Assembly: GCA_947095585.1 (NCBI GenBank)
Contig: OX352764.1
Span: 7,177,001-7,241,000, forward strand
Reading direction: 5' to 3'
DNA length: 64,000 nucleotides
DNA from: Nephrocerus scutellatus
Lineage: Eukaryota; Arthropoda; Insecta; Diptera; Pipunculidae
In this document: positions 56,445-64,000 of the stretch, one piece after another
How positions within the stretch are numbered: the first letter of the stretch is position 1
How the letters are laid out: each line of letters opens with the position of its first letter
Notes under the pieces: model-generated
Databases searched by the model: none
The model's input: only the letters and a program-made list of their open reading frames with translations
Told to the model about the DNA's origin: nothing
Position numbers and translations under genes: made by a program

Positions 56445-58026
56445 ATCTGCGGGTATACCATCTAGTCCTACCGACTTGTTGTTCTTTAATGCGTTGATCG
56501 CGGTAGCGATCTCATCTTTATTGGGAGTTGAGATGCGAATTCGGGAAACTGGTTCTTCCGGCAGCTCCGTTTGATTTGGGTGCATATCGTTGGCGAATAT
56601 ACGGTTAAGGAATGTAGAGAAATGCTCCTTCCACCGCTTGAGCTGATCCTCATCTGAAACGAGTACGGCACCATCTAGACCTTTCACCGGATGTTTGCTA
56701 GAGCGGTGACCACCTGTCATCTCTTTGGTGATTCTGTAAACGGTTCTGCTATAGCACCTACTCGCCGCTTCCTCTGCTTCTGAAGCCAAGTTGTTAATAT
56801 AATTACGTTTGTCACGTCTTACACTAGGCTGCAATACGAGCTTTTAGTAGTTTACGTTCTTCAATCCGCCTCCAGGTATCTTTGGTAAGCCACGTGCTGT
56901 GCCTTGCCTGGCTTCTACCAACAATACTTTTCGCTCCAGATGTGAAAACATTTTTCACAGCCTTCCAATGTTTTTGGATGGTTGTCGGCAGTGAGCTGCT
57001 GATTGCTGCCACTCCTTGCGATAAATTGTGGTGTACTGAGGGGATCTTTAGCCGGTCGATGTTATACCTAGTCATTCTGATGATATTGCGGATTCTTTGA
57101 ACTGATGCAGTACGTAACTGGACAGTAGCTACCATACGGTGATGATCCCGTACCATACTTATGTCGGCTCTTCATCCGTTTCGGACGTCTAAAAGACAGC
57201 TCCTAAAACGTTGGCTGATCGCCACACGGTCGATTTGGTTGGATGATGATTGCCTGTCAGTTGACACCCAGCTGACTTTGTGGCAGGTCTTATGCTCGAA
57301 CATGGTGCCCCCTATGACAAGGTGGTTGGTTTGGCAGAAATCAACAAATCTAATCAGACACATGTCTGAGTCCTTTATTGTCACTGCCTACCTTGGCATT
57401 CAAGTCCCCCATCACAATGACTATATCTCCGTTCAGCGTTGCGTTGCTGATTGAAGAAGTTGCCCTTTTCATCATCAGTCGAGGGATTCGTTCGTCCCCA
57501 TCACGATGACTATATCTCCGTTCAGCGTTGCGTTGACTACAGCGCTTAGCTGATTGTAGAAGTTGTCCTTTTCATCCTCAGTGACGCGCCGTACTCTAGT
57601 CCGAAATCTGGCCGATAAGATCCTATCACCATGTGGGTGCCAGAAAATTAGGCCTCTGCGTGCTGTTGGGGCTGGCAGCCGACCCACTCCAGATTCACGG
57701 GGACCGCCGGAGGGTTTGCCGGAGTAGAGAAGAACAGTTTTACACGTTGGGGATTGGTACTCTCCTGCGTCGAACCATCTTACATCAATCACTCCCAGTA
57801 TGTCCAAATTATATCGAAGAAACACACGTTCCAGTTGAAGAAATCTGGCATTTTGAGGTCCTTCACTCCCTGAGTCAAGGAGCGCCCTCATATTCCAGAA
57901 ACCAATCTTAGTCCGGGTACAATAGCCAAAAGTCGTCATTATTCGCCCTTGCAATTTTAGCCTACATATATAAGGATTTATACACATAGTTGCCCGGGGA
58001 CAACCACTAGGAGGTAAAGCAAACAC
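56445..58026 (-). pseudogene. RTE-like LINE: endonuclease and RT linker
   Basis: From 58026 down: TKIGFWNMRALLDSGS, LERVFLRYNLDILGVIDVRW, LLYSGKPSGGP, GLIFWHPHGDRILSARFRTR and DNFYNQLSAVVNATLNGDIV, the apurinic-type endonuclease. After a partial duplication it continues LIRFVDFCQTNHLVIGGTMF, EHKTCHKVSWVSTDRQ, VAISQRFRSCLLDVRNG, then MVRDHHRMVATVQLRT. The linker follows (RRDKRNYINNLASEAEEAAS, QLKRWKEHFSTFLNRIFAND, ATAINALKNNKSVGLDGIPA). Some endonuclease catalytic residues are altered (the expected QExRW reads IDVRW). It precedes the RT domain that the 18.7-20.1-kb copy retains, so the two copies together outline one family. Confidence 0.85.
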
Positions 58027-61000
58027 TACATTACGAGCTTGATTGTTGCGCTACTGGCTCATACCAAGTTTTGAGCAGTCAGTAGTTTCCCGATCAATCG
58101 CAATGCAGATCCCCAAAAGCAAATTACGGATCGATATTACTCTTTTTCCATTTTATTGTGAAACACGCAACACAAGTTATACAACTGGCTGCCAATTAAA
58201 AACTAATCTATGGACTAGTCTGAAATTTAGTATGGTGTCGTATGTGTATCACAGATGACAGTACACGACGGTAATGTCAACTTCCCTCAGCAACCACCTG
58301 TTTTCAAACACGGGTACTTATTGATCGCGGGTAGTTACTAATCGCCCCTCCTACTGTTTGTAATTCCGTTTTCTTTTTTATACGTCTCATAAGAGTTAAC
58401 GTAAACACTTTTGTCTTTTAACTTTTTGTAAAGCGTGTATTGTCAACCAATCTAATGTTCTGCATTGGTTTTCAAAAACTAACCCAAGGAAAGCCCGAGA
58501 CAAGAAACAAAAACAACTTCAACATGAAATGAAATATGAATCTCTCATACTGTGATGAAGTCTGCAAATTGTTTCACTTACGTTTATCCTGAGAACATAA
58601 CAAGAAGAAGAAGAAAAAGAAAAAAACCTCTATATCCGCAATTTACACCGCGAACCGTTGTTATGGCTCAACGTTAGGAAAGCCTTCCCGTGATTTCCTG
58701 AGTATCCTCGTGTCCTCGTGACCCCGCATGCTCTCTTACTGACTGAGTCAACACCGCACGATAATGTGCAATTAAAAAAAATTAGAATCTGACTGAGCCC
58801 CAAGGGCGCAGGAAGCAAAACTCACAGACACACACACACCGGCAGTTAAATGGTCGTCGCCTACTGTTCTAAACAAAATCGTTAAACTTTAATTGCACAT
58901 TTGCATGCGAACGAGAATTGTAGTTGTTGTAAAGTTTATAGGCAGACACCGTGGGGAGCTGTTGTAGTCCTGCTGAGGACAATTTTCTGATTGTTTTTGT
59001 GGTCGTGTCGGCGAAATGTGAAAGATTTTGGTTCTTCTTTCGATCCAGGATATAAATTCCAGTCTATCCCGGTCGTATAGCTGCAATCCAATTGAGAGTT
59101 TTCTTTTGATGTTGTCGATGTCACTTGCTGTTGCCTATGTATGGCTGTTGTCATACGTTTCGACTTCGCTGCCAACGAGATAAGCGAGATTAATATCCTT
59201 TCATATGCTCCCCATATCCTTTTCTTATCCTCCTCATATCCTTTTCATAGTTTAGCGGTTTTCGAATGGCTTGTGACAATCATAAACCAACACAAAAACT
59301 TAACTCGATTGGATCAAGTCCAGGAAATTCCGAGACATCGCGAAAATCTTCTCTCGAAATTTAAGTTTTTTTTAGTTTTTTATGCGGCAGAATTATAGCA
59401 GCGTCTTATCTGATTGCAAGGAAAGGATAAATATGCGGGCTTAAGAGGAGACGTAGTTCTATTTGAAGTTAAACTCAAATTTACAAGAAGGAGAGTGTTT
59501 TTTGTATTAAGTAAAATTGGAGTTAGCTTGAAATTTCGGTGATGCAGTGGAGATATGAAATTTGTATCTCCTTTAAAAAGATGTCAACAAATATCAAAGC
59601 TAAAATGGCCATTAAATGTTGCACTGCCTGGAGCATTAAGTCCTGTAGAGGTAGTTCTTGTGTGGTTTTGTTTTCTGTGAATGGAAATGGAATTGTTAAC
59701 TTGAAGTAGCTTTTAAAAGTTATTACCACGATACCTCAAATTCTACGAAATGGTGTATTGATTGTTTTCTCCTTGGAATAAAAAAAAACCTCCGAGAGTT
59801 ACTGTACTGTACTACTTCTCTGCAGTACTTACGACACACCTACTTGACGTTAAAAGCGGAGAGTGGTTATTGAGTTATTTTAATCCTTGAGGTGGCACAG
59901 TTCTTTTTTATCGACACCTTCGCGTGTTAAGTGTTAAGCGAAGAATGGAGTGTGAAGTAAATCCAGAGAGCCTCTTTGTTATAAGTTCCTATGTGCCATG
60001 TGGAATATGGGACTTTTGTTGCTGGAAACTCAAAATGTAGTTTGATCTTTTTAGCTGTGGTACTGAAGGGACTAACACAATTCTGTGAGTTTATTCAACT
60101 TGGATCCCAATGATGAGACATTTAACTCTCGCTATTGTTGTTGATGTTGTTGCCTAACCCGAGCACCGTTGCGTCACAAAAAACGAAAGAACGAACCCAC
60201 ACATGATATTCTTTGTCGTGTTTTCATCTGTGCAAGTGTAAGTGCGTGTATGTGGAGCATGTACTTGCCGAGTTTTTCCTTCTAAACACGTCATGACGGC
60301 GAATCCATGCTTAATCCTCGATTAATGTGATTTTTAACAGCATACACTACACAGACCCAAACACACAGGTGGCGTAGATTTATAAGTGTTGCTCTTTCTC
60401 CCACCACTCTAGGGTTGGTTTTTCACAAAACGCAACCTGCAGCTCACAGAGCTGAGAGGTTATCTCAAAAATACATTGAACCTGCAGCAGTAAGAGCGAA
60501 AGAAGTGCAGGTGTAACATATGGTGATGGTAGGAATATACATCACATGTCTATCCCTATCATCGGGATATCTGTGAGCTCAAATTTATGCACCGACTATT
60601 AACAGGATCAGAATGGAAATTTATAAAATCGATAAATGCTATGAGAGACGAGGAGAGAACACTGTATCGTAGGTAGTTAACGATAGAGCGAACCTATCGT
60701 ACCTACATATTTACATATAGAAGAACTCGTAGCTCATATACATAGCCAGCCGACTGACTTCTAATTGAATTACAAGAAAAAAAGTTGGCATCATTCAGGA
60801 TAAAATTGAAGCTCGTTAAAATGAAAGACTGTGTCTCCTGTTTTTATGTTTTTGTGATAATTTCTTGAAAAGGATAAATACTCCCGCCTGGTACAGATGG
60901 AAAAGTGAATAACGAAGTTTTAAAGTTTTTATAAGTTAGTCTACCAACCAACAAGACCGAAACTTGTTACTAGACATCCACAACTCGTGTCTATCAGCGG

Positions 61001-61456
61001 GAGTGATTGACTCTTGCTGGAAAGTTGCCCGTCTTGTGTTTATCGAGAGAAATACACGCGACCCGGAGTTCCCTTAGTTCTACAAGCTCGACACAACCAA
61101 AAAATCTTATTAGGTCCAACGTATTGGGTGGAGACTTAAAACCAAGACTTAGATCCCAGATCTCTTACCCAAGCAGTGTGGTTTAATTCAAGTTATAACC
61201 AACTGATGATCAGGAACTGAAGAGCACAGTCATTTAGTCACTTTTAGTGATGTATCGTTTTTTTCGTGGCACTTGATGTCGAGAATGCTTTAAATTCTGC
61301 TGAATGCTGCGATATGCTTGATTCCTTGGAGAACCAATTTCGGATATCGGGCATATCTCTTTCGGATCGAATCGGATTGCACATTGGTCTATGAAAGACA
61401 AGCTGGTCAGTGGACCGCAGGAGAGTTCCAGAGATCAATCCTAAGACTTAATTTAC
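58027..61456. other. Non-coding, no gene supported
   Basis: A short CA microsatellite lies near 58828-58840 and a small hairpin at 60669-60706. No coding signal in 3.4 kb. Confidence 0.4.
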
Positions 61457-61590
61457 AAGGGTAGTTTGATAAGTCAGTGACTTTTTGAATAAAAGATATT
61501 ATTTCGGCAAAAAGCGTTTTATTTCTCAACATAGTCTCCTTTAAGCTTGATAAATATAGTGCAGCGTTTTTCCAATTTTTTTCCCTATAT
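61457..61590 (-). pseudogene. Mariner transposase, extreme C-terminus and terminal region
   Basis: The minus strand reads KKLEKRCTIFIKLKGDYVEK followed by a stop (61519-61521). This is the diagnostic end of mariner transposases (LxxRWxxCIxLxGDYVEK). Beyond the stop, AAAGTCACTGACTTATCAAA lies where the 3-prime terminal inverted repeat is expected. Nothing of the catalytic domain remains. It may belong to the same mariner family as the N-terminal remnant at 51.1 kb. Confidence 0.75.
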
Positions 61591-61604
61591 TAACTTAGCC
61601 TGCC

Positions 61605-61865
61605 CATGGCTAGCGGACTGACTGACTGGCTGGCTGGCTGGTCAGATCTTGTGATCAATTTTTTACCCACTTTCCATAGCCCGGTTTTATTGAAAGTTGC
61701 ACACATGTATATTTCCGGTGACAATACTTTCCATTAAAATTTGGGACAATTCGGGCCTCGGAATCGGGGGGCTTCCCATACAAATTTTTTACAAAATTTA
61801 CCCGATTTTATTAAAATTGTATACTCATCTGTATCTCCGATTGACAACACTATCTGTAAAAATTA
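61605..61865 (-). repeat. CCAG-tailed dispersed repeat, copy (reverse)
   Basis: Plus-strand text shows GACTGGCTGGCTGGCTGGTC (the tail), AGATCTTGTGATCAATTTTT, GCACACATGTATATTTCCGG, GGGGGCTTCCCATACAAATT and then a second diverged unit ending ATCTGTATCTCCGATTGACA. It therefore contains two tandem internal units of ~120 bp, like the 63.4-kb copy. Confidence 0.7.
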
Positions 61866-63384
61866 GTAAGTGATCGGGCTGGGTTTTCTAATTTCTGATT
61901 GAGCTGCATCTTAGCTTGTTGCTTATTTCCTAAGAACAGATCAATCCTTATATGCTTTACAATCCAAAAATGAATCGTTCAAGAGTCGTACACACTTAGT
62001 GCTTGCTAATACTCATTGACCAACATTAGTGTAAGAAGTGGGTAATAAAAAATTAACAGTTGAGAGGGACGTTAACCTCGGTTGGAACATTCATAGTCCA
62101 TATTTCAATCAAAACCATCCAGAGGTGAAGCATCCTATTTACACTTTGTGCAATCACTAAAGCATCCTGGACATAACAACACCGACACCGAGGCTAAAGT
62201 AGCAGCAGCATATTACTCATAAACGCTCGTCGTTGTTGTTGTTAAGGCTGAGCTGCATATAATGCACATAATGCATCGTACCTTACATTCGCATTCATCA
62301 TACCACACCAGGTAGCAGCTACTCACTGGAGTGGAGAGATAACTGAAGTACCAGTGCACTATTTAAGTTTTGCATCATATTCCGAATCCATTTGGTGGGA
62401 GGCAAATATTTAGAAAAAAGGGTAAACAGGACAAGACATAAATATTACACTCGCACAGCCACCACTTTGTCTAGCCTGGATGGGGCGCCTTCGTGTTGCC
62501 ACAGAACGAATGGTTGCCACGTCGTCGCCTTGGAAACTTCCAGTAGAGATATTTTTCTGCTTAAAACAACAAAAACTACAACGGATAATAGAAATAAATC
62601 ATAACCGAGAGCGTAAGGAATTACATGAATGCATCCGTGTTCCATACGGAACTAGAAGTGTCTTTCCTCTGCTCGAACTCATTAATGATGCAACACATCT
62701 CTATGCGTCTGTCGGTCCGACTGATTCACTCACTCGATTTACATGCCGTCCTTTGTCTCCTTGCTGAAGACGCAGTGGGTGGCGATAAAAAGCGCTGCGA
62801 GATATTGATATTGTGAAGGAACAAACACTTTTCTTATCACGGCAAGGTGCAAACTGTACTTTTTCAAATTAAATTATGAAAATAACGCACCTCGTGGTAA
62901 ACGAATGCTAAAAAAACAGAGGATATTCCAACAAACCAACTCCACAGCAGTGGCGAAGCTATTAATTTACCCACTTCCCATCGGGTTACCAATAAGTTTT
63001 GCGATTATTCCAAATAGAAAATATTTTACTAATAAATTACGAATTCTCCAGCATCAATATAATGCGTAACACAATTGTGAGGGTTTACTGGCGAAAGAAA
63101 GCAGCGCGAGAGAAGAATTTGGTCCAAAAAGCACTTTCAAGGGCTGCAAGTGCCCAGCTAACTGAGGAATTTGAGGCTTCCACCAAAGACCGATGACCAA
63201 ACTATTCTGCCGGTACGAAACATATTTAGCATTATTATTATAGTGCCTCGAGATGAGATGACATACCAGCGAAGCTTTTTAAATATGGAGGACCCGCACT
63301 AAATCAGGCAATTCATGAACTAAAATTCAAGCATGGAAGCCATAAACGATGTCAGAAGATATCACCTATATATAAAAAAAACAA
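61866..63384. other. Non-coding, no gene supported
   Basis: Overlapping frames at 62392-62816 and 62999-63196 are unassigned. A GTT microsatellite lies near 62231. Confidence 0.4.
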
Positions 63385-63850
63385 CCCATAAAAATTAAAA
63401 TTTTTCTTGTAAATTCTCTAATCGGAGATACACACACACACACACACACACACTGCGTGCTCGTCTTGTGGCAAAATCATCCACGAAATGATGCAGCGGC
63501 AGCGAACAGCGCTGCTCACAAAGCACAGAGCTCAGACTTTGCCGTGATCTGATGCTATATAGCGATATTTAAAAATTGTATATTGGGGTCCCCAAGGGGC
63601 CGATCGCTCCAAAAAGTGTTTTCCATCGTAGATACACATGTGTACAAAATTTAAAGAAAATCGGGTAAATTTTGTAAAATATTTGTATGGGAGCCCCCCG
63701 AACCCGAGGTCCGAGGGGCCTCAAATTTTAATAGAAAGTATTGTCATTGGAAATATACATGTGTGCAACATTTCAATAAAATCGGACCATGGGAAGTGGG
63801 CTAAAAATTGATCAGAAAATCTGACCAGCCAGCCAGCCAGCCAACCATGT
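63385..63850 (+). repeat. CCAG-tailed dispersed repeat, longest copy
   Basis: Order: AAAAATTAAAATTTTTCTTG, TAATCGGAGATACACACACA (microsatellite), AGCGCTGCTCACAAAGCACA, GGGTCCCCAAGGGGCCGATC, GATACACATGTGTACAAAAT, TTTGTATGGGAGCCCCCCGA, AGTATTGTCATTGGAAATAT, ACATGTGTGCAACATTTCAA, then GACCAGCCAGCCAGCCAGCC. Three ACAYATGTGT-type sites mark three internal units. This copy defines the family best. Confidence 0.75.
63430..63453 (+). repeat. (AC)12 microsatellite inside the dispersed repeat
   Basis: Twenty-four bases of pure AC follow GGAGAT, at the position where the 9.9-kb copy (reverse strand) has GGAGATACACATGTGTGC. Confidence 0.85.
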
Positions 63851-64000
63851 ACAGCATAGCTTAGCCGAAGTTTTTAGATTCCATACTAAATGCCGCAAAA
63901 TGTGAATGTGCGTCACTTAGTACAACATTGTCCCTAAAACCTAGTTCTTATGTGTCCTTAAAACCTCAGCTACGCTTTACGGGGCTGTGCTGCTCTCAAT

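Noticed and set aside
60669..60706. Small hairpin (GTAGGTA...CGATAG / CTATCG TACCTAC)
   Set aside because: Short stems with a 5-nt bulge; weak enough to be chance in this much sequence.
1..64000. CRISPR array, operon or bacterial-type system
   Set aside because: No evenly spaced direct repeats with unique spacers and no prokaryotic gene organisation; the content is clearly insect repeat DNA.

Overview
The window looks like AT-rich, intron-poor, transposon-littered intergenic DNA from a dipteran insect, probably a higher (cyclorrhaphan) fly. The reasons are the families present: decayed non-LTR retrotransposons of jockey, CR1-like, RTE-like and RNase-H-bearing (R1/LOA/I-like) type, mariner and mariner-like DNA transposons, a tRNA-derived SINE, and one broken copy of a spaetzle-family (spz3-like) cytokine gene. 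I found no intact host protein-coding gene, no rRNA or functional tRNA gene and no CRISPR array. Nearly every long open frame is either a transposon remnant or an artefact of simple-sequence arrays.

Left part (1-20 kb). A ~1.5 kb array built on an ACAAAATCCCC-like motif (3.2-4.8 kb) has a SINE inserted in it. A CAAAAGACC-rich array (6.35-6.6 kb) is followed by a decayed IS630/mariner-like transposase (6.7-7.5 kb). Then come an RNase H fragment of a LINE (9.06-9.4 kb), a strong 71-nt hairpin (11.05 kb), a CAGTCCATTTATCAG-type array (13.1-14.0 kb), a second SINE (17.1 kb), and an RTE-like LINE copy that has lost its catalytic YADD box (18.7-20.1 kb).

Middle part (20-45 kb). An RT plus RNase H LINE remnant with YADD intact lies at 22.6-25.4 kb. 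Jockey and RNase-H LINE tails lie at 27.8-28.35 kb. A ~350-bp dispersed repeat occurs at 21.9 and 30.25 kb. A LINE endonuclease remnant (31.1-32.4 kb) is split by a 628-bp near-perfect foldback element; removing that element and one TA restores the endonuclease reading frame. The spz3-like pseudogene (33.98-34.7 kb) keeps a correctly phased intron. A second CAAAAGACC array (35.0-35.8 kb), three RNase-H LINE fragments (36.2, 38.9, 42.3-43.1 kb), a GC-rich GTGTGACGC array (39.3 kb), a reverse SINE (42.0 kb) and an AT-rich tandem array beside a cruciform (44.2-45.2 kb) follow.

Right part (45-64 kb). A SINE is followed at once by an RTE-like LINE tail (47.4-47.76 kb). A jockey RT remnant (49.7-51.1 kb) abuts a mariner transposase N-terminus (51.1-51.5 kb). 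A CR1-like RT remnant lies at 52.6-53.8 kb. An RTE-like endonuclease/linker remnant (56.4-58.0 kb) is fused to a CR1-like segment (56.25-56.44 kb). A mariner C-terminus (61.5 kb) and copies of a CCAG-tailed dispersed repeat (61.6 and 63.4-63.85 kb; also 9.9 and 18.4 kb) close the window.

The pieces do not form a pathway. They record layered insertion, truncation, template switching and satellite growth around a duplicated, inactivated immune/neurotrophic cytokine gene. Family names rest on protein motifs read by eye and on remembered family features; no database search was run.
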